Part shown: in pieces, positions 1 through 9,865 of the stretch
How the letters are laid out: every line of letters starts with the position of its first letter
Position numbering within the stretch: position 1 is the stretch's first letter
Assembly: GCA_937801655.1 (NCBI GenBank)
Contig: CALMWC010000012.1
Location: 1-64,000, forward strand
Reading direction: 5' to 3'
Source: an uncultured Gammaproteobacteria bacterium
GTDB taxonomy: Bacteria > Pseudomonadota > Gammaproteobacteria > Steroidobacterales > UBA11654
Length of the DNA: 64,000 nt
The notes under the pieces: generated by a model
Told to the model about the DNA's origin: nothing
The model's database searches: none
The model's input: the letters and a program-made list of their open reading frames with translations, nothing else
Position numbers and translations under genes: made by a program

Positions 1-17
1 CTGATTAAGAATAACCA

Positions 18-689
18 TTGGCTATTATGCCCAACCCTTCATACCTTATTATAAAAGTTAAACCAGAGACTATAAAAAATGTAGATGAATATTTTAAATC
101 TATAATTGAAATAGCATCTTTAAATGGAGCAGAGTTATTAGGGCATGTTAAATCGACAAATGTAGTGGTATTTGAAATTGGAAGCATTCCATCTTCAACT
201 TTGATTTTAAAATGGAAAGAATCAAGTGAAGTTGTCAATAAATTTTGGAATTCTAAAATACATCAAAGTATTTTTAATAAATTATCATTAGATTTTAGAG
301 AAAATCTTACGTCATTTATAGCTCAAGGCCTTCCTGATGAGGGTTTGATAAATGAACCAATTCCAACTATTGCCTCTTATGATGCAGCTACAATTGAAAA
401 TAATGTAAGTTTAATTATAGAAGGTACAGTCTCTAAGCCTAAAGTTATAGAAGAGTATCGAGAAATACTATTTGAAATCATGATAGAGCAAAAAAGCTAC
501 TATGTTGTTTTAACTTCATCTGAAGGTATTGATGTATTGCATGGAAAATGGAGCGAGGATATATTTGCAATCTCAAGATGGAAGTCCATGAAAAGCATAC
601 ATGAATTTTGGTATGGAGAAAGGTATCAAAATACTGCAATACCGATAAGAATTGGAGCTGGTAAATTTAGTGTAATAGGCTTTAGATAA
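18..689 (+). CDS. DUF1330/dimeric alpha-beta barrel-like protein with two similar domains
   Basis: ORF 223 aa; two repeats of a YLIIKVKPETIKNVDEYFK... / VSLIIEGTVSKPKVIEEYRE... type, each ending with a K-W/HxFW motif; the true start may be ATG at 27. Confidence 0.6.
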   Translation: MAIMPNPSYLIIKVKPETIKNVDEYFKSIIEIASLNGAELLGHVKSTNVVVFEIGSIPSSTLILKWKESSEVVNKFWNSKIHQSIFNKLSLDFRENLTSFIAQGLPDEGLINEPIPTIASYDAATIENNVSLIIEGTVSKPKVIEEYREILFEIMIEQKSYYVVLTSSEGIDVLHGKWSEDIFAISRWKSMKSIHEFWYGERYQNTAIPIRIGAGKFSVIGFR

Positions 690-765
690 ACTCACATTTT
701 TTCTATTCAGTAAAAAATATATAAGCTTTTGCTATGATTAAATAATCTATTAAGAAAGGAATCCT

Positions 766-948
766 ATGAAATTTGACAAAATAATATTAAGTGAACAATT
801 CCATGAGTGGTATCACGAAGGTCTTACTAAAGAAGAAGTAGCAGTTAAGTCATCTCAAATGTATGAAGAATACTCTCAGTGGAAAGATAAACGCCAACAA
901 GCCTTTGCTGATAGTTTTAAAAAACTAGGTGATACTGATGAAAACTAA
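766..948 (+). CDS. small hypothetical protein (60 aa)
   Basis: ORF preceded by AAGGAA SD; its stop overlaps the ATG at 938 of the next gene. Confidence 0.55.
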   Translation: MKFDKIILSEQFHEWYHEGLTKEEVAVKSSQMYEEYSQWKDKRQQAFADSFKKLGDTDEN

Positions 949-2274
949 ATTACTGCTTGATTTTATTTATTATTTTTATTTCAGTGGATCTGTCTATTGC
1001 GGCTGAAGATCCTATCCCTGGACCTCGTAATTGTTTTTGGTCAAGAGGACCAGCGAGTGCCGATCCATATCTCAATCTAGCTTATCCCGATGCAAATGTT
1101 TTCTATTGGGCTGCTGTTTTTACAATACCCAATGACGCAGAATTAACCATTGAAGGAAACTATCCTCATTCTAGGTATATGTCTTTCATTAGTTATGATG
1201 AAAAAGGCAGGCCCATTGAGTCATTAGCAGACTATCTAATCAATTCTGAATCTGTTAATCCATTTATATCAGGAAATAAGAGATATGAGAATGAAAGAGA
1301 TTATAAAGTAACAGTTTTGAATGAGGTACCTAAGGAGAAAAGAAAAGTTGGTGAGATAGATAAGCATTGATAGTGAGAATAAACTCCATGCACCCAGTTA
1401 TGGAAATGGACAGCAAGCAATTGTGTATAGGATCTATCTGCCTGATAGTGAGAAAGAACCTGATGGTGGGGTACAACTCCCAACTCCTGTGTTGACACTG
1501 TCTAATGGCAATCAGTTTCGTGGAGACTCAGCATGCGATTTATTAAACTCCAGCCAACAATTAACCGTCTCTTTAGGAGCTCTTGGCATTCCACCAGGAC
1601 AATATAGGAAACTTATTACACAAAAAAATAAGCCTGAGACATGGCCAGCTTACAATCCACCCAAATGGTTTATCCAACTGGATCGGCAAAGTCTTATAGG
1701 TATGTATACGGGCGAAATTGATCCTAATGCACCAAGAAGTGAGGGAGGTTTTTACCCAAACCCAGACAATCATTACATACGAACCATAATCAACAGAAAG
1801 CATGGAAAAGTACTAATTATAAGAGGTAAAGCTCCTGTTGTGCCAAAAACTATTGAAGGCAATGAGTTAATGACATCTGGAGAGCTTCGTTATTGGTCTG
1901 TTTGTTCCAACCAAAGCTTCGTTAATACTCGGGTTAATGATTGTCTCTATGATGAGGAAATCCCATTAGCCTCAGATGGAACATATACTATTGCTGTGAG
2001 TAGAGAAGAAGATAGACCTAGAAATGCAATAAAAGAGTGTGGTTTTGGATGGTTGCCTATGGCTAAAGATGGCGATGGCATGTTTGATGAGGACGTCACT
2101 ATTGTCCAATTTCGACATATGCTTGCAGAGAAAAGTTTTAAACATTCAATACAAAGTGTGTTATTGCAAAAAGAGTTGGAAAATACTATGGGTGACTACA
2201 TGCCAAAATCTAGGTACCTAATGACAAATCAAGTTGAAATTATATTTCCTTGTTTGTTAAGTAACAATGAGTAA
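938..2274 (+). pseudogene. conserved exported protein, interrupted by two apparent +1 frameshifts
   Basis: ATG at 938 (MKTKLLL) is in frame 2, 957-1370 in frame 0, 1423-2274 in frame 1; joined product reads MKTKLLLILFIIFISVDLSIAAEDPIPGPRNCFW...SENKLHAPSYGNGQQAIVYRIYLPD... Confidence 0.65.
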
Positions 2275-3070
2275 AAAGAACTATTCTAATGGCCTTTATG
2301 GTCAACTTCATTATCGACAATCTTTACCCAATATTGACACCAATGAATCATTGTTTTGTTTTCATATGAGTCCTTATTCGAGTGTCGTCTATGAGAATTT
2401 TTTATCAGAAACAGCAACAATAAATAAAAGTGTAGTTGCGATAGATACACCTGGATTTGGTAATTCTGATCCAACATTACAACCACCAACAATAGAAGAT
2501 TATGCCGATGCAATGATTCACTTTGCAGAAGACTTGAAAATAAAATCATTAAATATAATGGGTTATCATACCGGATCTAAGATTGCCTTGGAGGTTGCCA
2601 ATAAAAAACCAGAACTCATCAATAAAGTTATCCTTATATCGGCTCCGATATTCAATCAAGAAGAAGTAAATGACTTTAAATCACATTACTTAAATAAGGA
2701 TAAAATTCTAAAATCAGACGGTAGCCACCTTCAAGATGCTTGGAATGAAGTCCTTCATTGGAGTATGAAAGGCAGAAGTATTGAGCATATTTCAGAAACA
2801 TTCCATGCAAGATTAATAAATCCTAAAATATCTTGGTGGGGTCATAACGCTGCTTTTAATTATAATTCTGCTGAAGCAATTTCAAAAATTGATTCACCAA
2901 TGCTGATACTCAATCCTGGTGATGATCTCTATGAGTTAACACCCAGAGCTCAGAAATATTTACAACATCCTCAATCGAGAATTATGGATCTGAAAGATTG
3001 GAGTCATGGATTCTTAGATGTAAAAACTAGTGAAGCAGCATCAATTATTTTTCAATTTCTAGATAATTGA
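2267..3070 (+). CDS. alpha/beta hydrolase
   Basis: 267 aa; IDTPGFGNSDP, MGYHTGSKIALEVA nucleophile-elbow region, terminal WSHGFLD catalytic His region. Confidence 0.8.
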   Translation: MSKKNYSNGLYGQLHYRQSLPNIDTNESLFCFHMSPYSSVVYENFLSETATINKSVVAIDTPGFGNSDPTLQPPTIEDYADAMIHFAEDLKIKSLNIMGYHTGSKIALEVANKKPELINKVILISAPIFNQEEVNDFKSHYLNKDKILKSDGSHLQDAWNEVLHWSMKGRSIEHISETFHARLINPKISWWGHNAAFNYNSAEAISKIDSPMLILNPGDDLYELTPRAQKYLQHPQSRIMDLKDWSHGFLDVKTSEAASIIFQFLDN

Positions 3071-3100
3071 TTACACTGTATAGTTAATAAAGAGGTCATA

Positions 3101-3493
3101 ATGAAAAATTCAATGATAGACACAGTACTTTTAACTCTAATAGGCTTGGAGTATGTGGGATTTGGTTTGATCGGATTAGTCAATCCAAATGCAGCAGCAG
3201 GCTTGGTGGGATTTACACTCAATGAATTAATCTCACTGAGTGAAATAAGAGCAAATTATAGTTTCTTTGTTCTATTGGGTTTTATGTCCTTAATATCACT
3301 ATATAAGAAGCCATGGCAAAAAATTACTTACCTGATAGTGGCTTTGCTTTGTGGCAGTTATGTTTTTGGTCGAATAGTCAGCATTGCACTAGATGGTACT
3401 CCAGATACTCGAACACTCTGGATGGTATTTGCAGTTGATTTAATTGTTTTTATTCTATCTTTTTGCAGGTATAAAGATTTGAGTAGAGCTTAA
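3101..3493 (+). CDS. DUF4345-like small membrane protein
   Basis: 130 aa, 4 hydrophobic segments, SEIRANY and GRIVSIALDGTPD motifs. Confidence 0.6.
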   Translation: MKNSMIDTVLLTLIGLEYVGFGLIGLVNPNAAAGLVGFTLNELISLSEIRANYSFFVLLGFMSLISLYKKPWQKITYLIVALLCGSYVFGRIVSIALDGTPDTRTLWMVFAVDLIVFILSFCRYKDLSRA

Positions 3494-3662
3494 GTATTTT
3501 CTTAGGATTCTATCCTTGGGCTCATTGTTGTAACGCTAGTAATATAACAATCCAATTCATGTTCATCATTAAACGTAATTAGTATGGTTTGAGCTTTATA
3601 ATGCATAGTTTTATTATCACTGATGGTTTAATCAATGAGATTCTATTAGACTTATTACCAAG

Positions 3663-4499
3663 ATGAAAATTCAAGATAAAAATATTGTTGTCACCGGTGC
3701 TGCAAGTGGCATTGGCAAGGCATTAGCTAAGTCATTTTCAAATCACAATGCAAACTCTATCGTGTTAGTTGATATTGATGAAAATGCTCTTAAAGCAAGT
3801 GCTAGTGAAGTTAATGGGTTAGCAATTGTTGGTGATATCTCCAATGAAGAATCGATTGTAGAAATTATAAATAAAAGTAATGATCACATGAATTCAATAG
3901 ACATATTTTGCTCAAATGCAGGCATTGGTGGAGCACCAGGTTTAATTAATACCACTGAGGATGACTGGCAAAAAATATGGCAAGTTAATGTTATGTCACA
4001 TATTTATGCGGCTAAGCATCTTATTCCACAAATGATTAAACAAGGAGAAGGGTATTTAGTTAATACTGCATCCGCTGCCGGTTTATTGACACAAATTGGT
4101 TCAGCTGGATATTCTGTTACAAAATCTGCAGCTATAAGTTTTGCAGAATGGTTAAAAATCACCTATGGCGAAAGAGGCATTGGTGTTTCATGTTTGTGTC
4201 CTCAAGGTGTTAGCACCAGTATGGTTAATGATGCGCCTCAGGTGATCAAAGACATTGTCAGCATTGACGGTATATTAGAGCCTGAAGTTGTGGCAGAAGA
4301 TGTGATCCATGCAATTGAAAACGATGAATTCTTAATAACACCTCATAAACAAGTCATGAAGTATATTCAAATGAAATCGTCTCAGCCTGATGTCTGGATT
4401 TCTGCAATGCAATCTCTTCAGGAACAATTTATTGAGGGCATTAGGGCTGCTGCTCCAGATGACTATAAACTAACTCAAGAAGAAACGACTAAAGATTAA
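3663..4499 (+). CDS. short-chain dehydrogenase/reductase
   Basis: VTGAASGIGKAL Rossmann motif, NAGIGG, SxxxYSVTK catalytic motif. Confidence 0.9.
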   Translation: MKIQDKNIVVTGAASGIGKALAKSFSNHNANSIVLVDIDENALKASASEVNGLAIVGDISNEESIVEIINKSNDHMNSIDIFCSNAGIGGAPGLINTTEDDWQKIWQVNVMSHIYAAKHLIPQMIKQGEGYLVNTASAAGLLTQIGSAGYSVTKSAAISFAEWLKITYGERGIGVSCLCPQGVSTSMVNDAPQVIKDIVSIDGILEPEVVAEDVIHAIENDEFLITPHKQVMKYIQMKSSQPDVWISAMQSLQEQFIEGIRAAAPDDYKLTQEETTKD

Positions 4500-5623
4500 C
4501 TTCTTAAAGTATCTAAAACTCTTGGTAAGGCATCAATGTAACGTTGTATATCTTCTACTTTCCCCATACTTACTCTAGACCAATGACTAAAATTACCATA
4601 TTGACCTTGAATCAAAATACCATGTTTTTTCATTTGATCACGAAATTCGTTTGCATTCAGATCACCAATATTTACAAAAACAAAGTTCGTTTGAGAGGGT
4701 AGTATACTGAGCCCATTCAAAGCAGCTGCTTCATTAACCATCTCTCTCGTTTCAATGATCTTTGATTTAGAATAATTAAGAAACTCTTGATCATTGTAGC
4801 TAGAAATTGCTCCTGCTAATCCGGTTAATGATATTGAAAAATGTCCGGTGCCATTCTTTATAATTGACTGAATCGTCTCTGGTTGTGAAATAATATATCC
4901 AATTCTTTGTCCTGCAAGACCATATATTTTCGAAAAGGTTCTTGAAACTGCAACGTTGTAACCCTTTTTCACCAAGTTGATCATTGTATTCTGATCTGGA
5001 TTGTTGGTAATTTCATTATAAGCTTCATCAACAATGACCAAGGTAGTTTTAGACATTCTAATAACGCTTTCGATTAAAGCCTTAGAATTTAAGATAGTTC
5101 CAGTAGGATTGTTTGGATTGACAATTGAAACAGCAGAAACACCTTTTTTAGCTTTCAATTCTAGCTCATCTAGATTTATTTCTAAATTGATTCCATTGGG
5201 CTGTCTTATAACCTTTCCTCCAGAGGCTTCAGCTGAAAGCAAATGTGTATCCCAGCCTAACTCCATACCCAGTATGGGATTAGTCCTTGCCATAATCTGC
5301 GATAAGTTACTCAGTACTTGAGTGGAGCCAGAACTGATTGCTATTTGATTTGTCTCAATATCATGTTTCTCAGCAATCATTGATTTTAGAATTCCAATCA
5401 GATGATCCGGGTAGTAGGCTCCTTCATAGGTCGATTCAATCATTGAACTGATTGCTTTTTTACTCGGTCCATATGGGTTTTCATTCCAGTGCAATCGGGC
5501 TATACCATCTGCAGCACCATAGAATGTATTAGCCAGTGATCGATTGGGAATAACATTAGTTGCTGCTACTAGAGACAGCAATGATGTTGAGTTGGTAATG
5601 AACTTTCTTCTTGAATAATGCAT
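4496..5623 (-). CDS. PLP-dependent aminotransferase (histidinol-phosphate aminotransferase-like) with Tat signal peptide
   Basis: N-terminal SRRKFITNSTSLLSLVAATNVIP; HWNENPYGPS, NPNNPTGT, VDEAY, SRTFSKIYGLAGQRIGY motifs. Confidence 0.85.
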   Translation of the reverse strand: MHYSRRKFITNSTSLLSLVAATNVIPNRSLANTFYGAADGIARLHWNENPYGPSKKAISSMIESTYEGAYYPDHLIGILKSMIAEKHDIETNQIAISSGSTQVLSNLSQIMARTNPILGMELGWDTHLLSAEASGGKVIRQPNGINLEINLDELELKAKKGVSAVSIVNPNNPTGTILNSKALIESVIRMSKTTLVIVDEAYNEITNNPDQNTMINLVKKGYNVAVSRTFSKIYGLAGQRIGYIISQPETIQSIIKNGTGHFSISLTGLAGAISSYNDQEFLNYSKSKIIETREMVNEAAALNGLSILPSQTNFVFVNIGDLNANEFRDQMKKHGILIQGQYGNFSHWSRVSMGKVEDIQRYIDALPRVLDTLRS

Positions 5624-5719
5624 TTATATATTCTAACCAGATTGCCCATTAATCGTTATTAATATTTTGCAATAAAAATCTGATAGTATTTATTAATATT
5701 TATTTAATAAGGAAGTATT

Positions 5720-6337
5720 ATGAAAATTAAGCTATTTTTGACATCACTAATCCTCTTTTCATTTTCTACTGTCTATAGCATCGAGGCTGACGTCTGGGAA
5801 TATAAAGTTAAACCGGGACATATGAATGAAGCAGTCGAACTTTTCGAAGAAGCCATTAAGTTATCTAGAGCGGCTGGAAGAAATACAACAATACTGCAAC
5901 AAAATTTTGGTAAGGATGGTGAATTTAAATTTCACTGGGTTGATTTTCATGACTCATTGGAAGCAAGGGCAAAAGATAAGGCCTATGATTCAGCTGATTT
6001 TTCTGACTTTATTACTCGTTTTTATGCATCAGGCACAGTATCAACAGTCAGATCTTATACAATGACCTTGATTGATGATCAATTGTGTAATAATGCAGGA
6101 GTTGTTGAAGTCTATGTCTGGAAACCCAATTCAGGGATGTTTTCTAACGTTATAGAAGAATTCAAAGCAAGCAGTGATTTTTTTGAGAAACATGGCTGGG
6201 AAGTCGATCTTTGGCAAGAAAATATCGGTGGTAGAGATAATCTTCAATTTGTCATGTGTTCTAAAACACCCGAAGATCAGGCCAAGTCATTTGCTTCATT
6301 AAATAATGATGAAGGACTGGCTCTTAGAGCAACCTAA
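5720..6337 (+). CDS. secreted protein with two dimeric alpha-beta barrel/NIPSNAP-like repeats
   Basis: signal peptide MKIKLFLTSLILFSFSTVYS; EADVWEYKVKPGHMNEAVELFEEA and VVEVYVWKPNSGMFSNVIEEFK repeats. Confidence 0.5.
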   Translation: MKIKLFLTSLILFSFSTVYSIEADVWEYKVKPGHMNEAVELFEEAIKLSRAAGRNTTILQQNFGKDGEFKFHWVDFHDSLEARAKDKAYDSADFSDFITRFYASGTVSTVRSYTMTLIDDQLCNNAGVVEVYVWKPNSGMFSNVIEEFKASSDFFEKHGWEVDLWQENIGGRDNLQFVMCSKTPEDQAKSFASLNNDEGLALRAT

Positions 6338-6437
6338 TGCCCCTTTATGGGATTCGTCCAGTGATAACAGTAAACTCATTCGAAGTTTTCAGTTGGAGCC
6401 TATTATTGTTGATTAATACCCTGTAATACCAAACATT

Positions 6438-6464
6438 AAGTACCCTTAATAATCAAGGGTACTT
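6438..6464 (+). terminator. perfect 10-bp stem hairpin AAGTACCCTT-N7-AAGGGTACTT followed by TTAT
   Basis: direct inverted-repeat reading. Confidence 0.55.
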
Positions 6465-6471
6465 TTATAGT

Positions 6472-6750
6472 ATGAAAAAAATGCATGGCACTGCCTTTCA
6501 AACTGACGTTTGGAATCAAATTAAAAAAATACCAAAAGGAGAAACTATGTCTTATAAAGACATAGCCATTGCCATTGGCAAACCTAAAGCATCTAGAGCT
6601 GTGGCTAATGCTTGTGGAAAAAATCCAAATCCAATAATTGTTCCATGTCATAGAGTGATAGCCTCAGATGGATCAATAGGAGGATACACAGGAAGCGGTG
6701 GTATAAAAACAAAAAGACAGCTGCTGAAAAAAGAGGGAGTCTTAATATGA
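6472..6750 (+). CDS. MGMT-family (O6-alkylguanine-DNA alkyltransferase) DNA-binding/active-site domain protein
   Basis: FQTDVWNQIKKIPKGETMSYKDIA, IIVPCHRVIASDGSIGGYTGG-like motif with active Cys (PCHR). Confidence 0.85.
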   Translation: MKKMHGTAFQTDVWNQIKKIPKGETMSYKDIAIAIGKPKASRAVANACGKNPNPIIVPCHRVIASDGSIGGYTGSGGIKTKRQLLKKEGVLI

Positions 6751-6793
6751 ATAGCTTAAGTAAGAATAATTTTAAGTAATATTTATTATTTAT

Positions 6794-6822
6794 ATTGGTA
6801 ATATTATCGTAAAAAAATTACC
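6794..6822. promoter_or_regulatory. candidate operator: ATTGGTAATATTATCGTAAAAAAATTACC
   Basis: dyad GGTAAT...ATTACC; 26/29 identical to 12623-12651; about 30 bp upstream of the SDR start. Confidence 0.6.
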
Positions 6823-6851
6823 ATATAGACTAACTATGAAGGAGCAAACTA

Positions 6852-7730
6852 ATGCAAGATTTTGAAGGAAAGACAGCAGTTATAACTGGAGCAGCCAGTG
6901 GTATAGGTTATGCTTTAGCTGAACGTTTTGCTCAAGAAAAAATGAACATTGTACTTGCTGATATAGAGCAAGATGCCTTAGATAGTGCTGTAAAAAAGAT
7001 ATCAGATCTTGGCGTAGATGCCACTGGTTTAAAGGTTGATGTTATGGATAAAGATGCTGTCAGTTATCTTGCTGAACAAGCTATTAAAGACTTCGGTAAT
7101 ATTCACATCCTTTGTAATAATGCTGGAGTGGCTAGTACTGTTACAGGAGATGGAATATGGGATCTTGATGCAAGCGACTGGGAATGGGTTTTAGGTGTTA
7201 ATTTTTATGGAACTTTGTATGGGATCGAATCCTTTGTGCCTCATATGATTAAACACAAAGAAGAAGGGCATATTCTTAATACCATTTCTTTGGCAGGTAT
7301 TTTACCAGGGGAAGCTATATATGGAGTAAGTAAACATGCTGCTCTTGCATTGAGTGAATCACTCTGGCAGGGTTTAAAAAAAGCTAAAAGTAAAATTGGA
7401 GCTTCAGTTTTATGCCCAGGTTTTGTAGCTACAAACATCATCGAGTCGGATCGGAATCGACCAGATCACTTACCAGCTAAAAATAAAGCTAATTTCATGT
7501 TAAAGAAATTGGCTGCTACAGTTCTAAAAAGAGGTAAAGAGCCAAACGAAATAGCAGACGTTACATTAGATGCGATTCGAGAAAATAAATTCTATATTCT
7601 TCCACACACTAATTACGATGACATGATTAAAGAAAGGTACAGCCGAATTCTCGCAAGAACTGAACCCCAAGAAGCAGATATGCAAGAAGTGCTGTTGGGA
7701 ACATTAATGAGCAATAAAGGCGAGTGGTAG
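6852..7730 (+). CDS. short-chain dehydrogenase/reductase
   Basis: VITGAASGIGYALA, NNAGVAS, YGVSKHAAL. Confidence 0.9.
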   Translation: MQDFEGKTAVITGAASGIGYALAERFAQEKMNIVLADIEQDALDSAVKKISDLGVDATGLKVDVMDKDAVSYLAEQAIKDFGNIHILCNNAGVASTVTGDGIWDLDASDWEWVLGVNFYGTLYGIESFVPHMIKHKEEGHILNTISLAGILPGEAIYGVSKHAALALSESLWQGLKKAKSKIGASVLCPGFVATNIIESDRNRPDHLPAKNKANFMLKKLAATVLKRGKEPNEIADVTLDAIRENKFYILPHTNYDDMIKERYSRILARTEPQEADMQEVLLGTLMSNKGEW

Positions 7731-7745
7731 TAGGGTTTAGCCAAT

Positions 7746-8858
7746 ATGAAAGTACTAAAGACAATTGGTTATGGTATTTTTTCAGTCTTTGGGATCATCG
7801 TATTATTATTGTTGACTCTCTATCTCACGCAAACCTCAGATTATGAGGTGAATTTAATTACTGACTGCCAATCCGATTCTCAGATTAACGTCTATTGTGA
7901 ATTTAGCAACCCTGAAGATATTGTCGTTCTCCCCGATAATCGACACTTATTAATATCTGAATTTGGAGCTATTGTTCCCCTTAGCCCAGAAAATATACCT
8001 GGTCAAATCTCATTGTTTGATACAGATACAATGAAAAAAAAGTCAATCAAGCTAACTCTCGGTGAAAACATATGGGGCGATAACAATTGTCAACGTGATG
8101 ATCTATTGTTCTCTCCACATGGAATTGATCTTAATCAAAGATCAGATGGTCGTTACCAGCTTGCGGTTATCAATCATATGCCTGAAGAGACCATTGAAAT
8201 GTTTGAGTTACTTAATATGGGTGATTCTTGGATGCTTCAATGGAGAGGGTGTGTGAATGCTCCTGAAACAGGCTATTTTAATGATGTGGCTCTCAGAAAT
8301 GATGGAAGCTTCTTTTCGACGCACATGTATGATAGAGGGGTATCTTACTTGAGTTTAGCCTATATCTCTTATAGCAAGACAGATACTGGTTTTGTTTATC
8401 AATGGAATGCAAATGATGGTTTTACCAGAGTGTTAAACTCTGAAGGTTCCTTTCCCAATGGGATCTCAATCTCAGATGATGAGACAAACTTATTTATTAA
8501 TTATGTTTTTAATCATAGAACCACAAAATTAAATCTATCAAACCTTACTATAGAAGCAGAACACTTTAGTAAAGGCACGCCAGATAATTCATCTATTGAT
8601 GGGGAGTTTATTTGGGTAGCGGTACAAGATAATACCGCTACAGACTTATTGATTCATTGTGATGAGACAGTGGTCCAATGCTCATTACCATTTACGATCT
8701 ATAAATTAAGACAAGAAGATTTATCTGAAGTTGAGGCATTCTCATTCAAGCAAACACAAATAGGTTCGGTTACAGTAGGAGTACCACATAAAGAAAAAGT
8801 GTGGTTAGGTACTTTTATGGGCAATCGAATTGCATCCTTTAACCTAAATCAAGAGTAG
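7746..8858 (+). CDS. membrane-anchored six-bladed beta-propeller (paraoxonase/SMP-30/arylesterase-like) protein
   Basis: N-terminal TM; NPEDIVVLPD, SPHGIDLN, FNDVALRNDG, FPNGISISDDET motifs. Confidence 0.65.
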   Translation: MKVLKTIGYGIFSVFGIIVLLLLTLYLTQTSDYEVNLITDCQSDSQINVYCEFSNPEDIVVLPDNRHLLISEFGAIVPLSPENIPGQISLFDTDTMKKKSIKLTLGENIWGDNNCQRDDLLFSPHGIDLNQRSDGRYQLAVINHMPEETIEMFELLNMGDSWMLQWRGCVNAPETGYFNDVALRNDGSFFSTHMYDRGVSYLSLAYISYSKTDTGFVYQWNANDGFTRVLNSEGSFPNGISISDDETNLFINYVFNHRTTKLNLSNLTIEAEHFSKGTPDNSSIDGEFIWVAVQDNTATDLLIHCDETVVQCSLPFTIYKLRQEDLSEVEAFSFKQTQIGSVTVGVPHKEKVWLGTFMGNRIASFNLNQE

Positions 8859-8863
8859 TAAAA

Positions 8864-9865
8864 ATGAAAGCGTATTTATGTAGAGAGTTTGGCCCCATTG
8901 ATTCACATAAAGTTGAGGAAATTGACAATCCAATTCCAGTAGATCATGAAGTTCTTATAAATGTTCATGCGGCCGGAGTTGCGTTTCCTGATGTTTTAGT
9001 TGTTCAGGGTTTGTATCAGATTAAACCTGATTTCCCTTTTTCCCCTGGAGGTGAATTTGCAGGTGTAGTTCACTCAATAGGTAATAAAGTAAAACTGTGG
9101 AATGTTGGTGATCGAGTAATTGGCTTTAAAGGTAGCGGGGGCTTTTCAGAGCAAGCGATATGTAATGAATACAATATTATGCCTCTCCCTGAATCAATGG
9201 ATTATGTGTCGGGTTCTATTTTTCCTCTAAATTATGGAACCTCCATTCATGCTTTTAAACAACGAGCTGAACTGCAAGCCAAAGAAACAGTTCTAATTAT
9301 GGGAGCAGCAGGCGGACTAGGTATAACAGCTATTCATGTAGCAAAAGCACTAGGTGCAACAGTTATAGCTGCTGCTTCATCTCAAGAGAAGCTAAGCTTA
9401 TGTAAAGCTCAAGGAGCAGATGAATTAATATTATATTCAAGAGACAACATGGACAAGGAGTCTCAAAAAGGGTTTTCTGATCAAATTAAAGCATTAACAA
9501 ACAAACAAGGTGTTGATGTCGTTTTTGACCCAGTAGGTGGTGCTTATTCCGAACCAGCCTTGAGAGCAATGGCTTGGAAAGGAAGATATCTAGTCATTGG
9601 ATTTACTTCTAGTATACCGTCAATACCCTTAAACTTAGCCTTATTAAAAGGTTGTCAGATCGTAGGTGTCTTTTGGGGTAATTTTTGCGTAAAAGAACCA
9701 TTAGTTAATACAGCAAATTTTAAAGATTTATTTGATATGTTTGAAGAAGGAAAAATAAAACCTTTTGTTGTTAAGACATACCCTTTGGAAAAAACCGGAT
9801 ACGCGATTCAATTATTAGCAAAACGTGAGGCAATTGGAAAAATCGCTATCAAGATTCGCGATTAA
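8864..9865 (+). CDS. NADPH:quinone oxidoreductase-like MDR family protein
   Basis: MKAYLCREFGP, PGGEFAGVV, VLIMGAAGGLGITAIHVAKALGATVIAAASS. Confidence 0.85.
   Translation: MKAYLCREFGPIDSHKVEEIDNPIPVDHEVLINVHAAGVAFPDVLVVQGLYQIKPDFPFSPGGEFAGVVHSIGNKVKLWNVGDRVIGFKGSGGFSEQAICNEYNIMPLPESMDYVSGSIFPLNYGTSIHAFKQRAELQAKETVLIMGAAGGLGITAIHVAKALGATVIAAASSQEKLSLCKAQGADELILYSRDNMDKESQKGFSDQIKALTNKQGVDVVFDPVGGAYSEPALRAMAWKGRYLVIGFTSSIPSIPLNLALLKGCQIVGVFWGNFCVKEPLVNTANFKDLFDMFEEGKIKPFVVKTYPLEKTGYAIQLLAKREAIGKIAIKIRD

Noticed and set aside
5640-5720. Repeated TTATTAATATTT in the divergent promoter region
   Set aside because: AT-rich 12-mer occurring twice is not significant at this base composition and lacks dyad similarity to the 6794/12623 motif.
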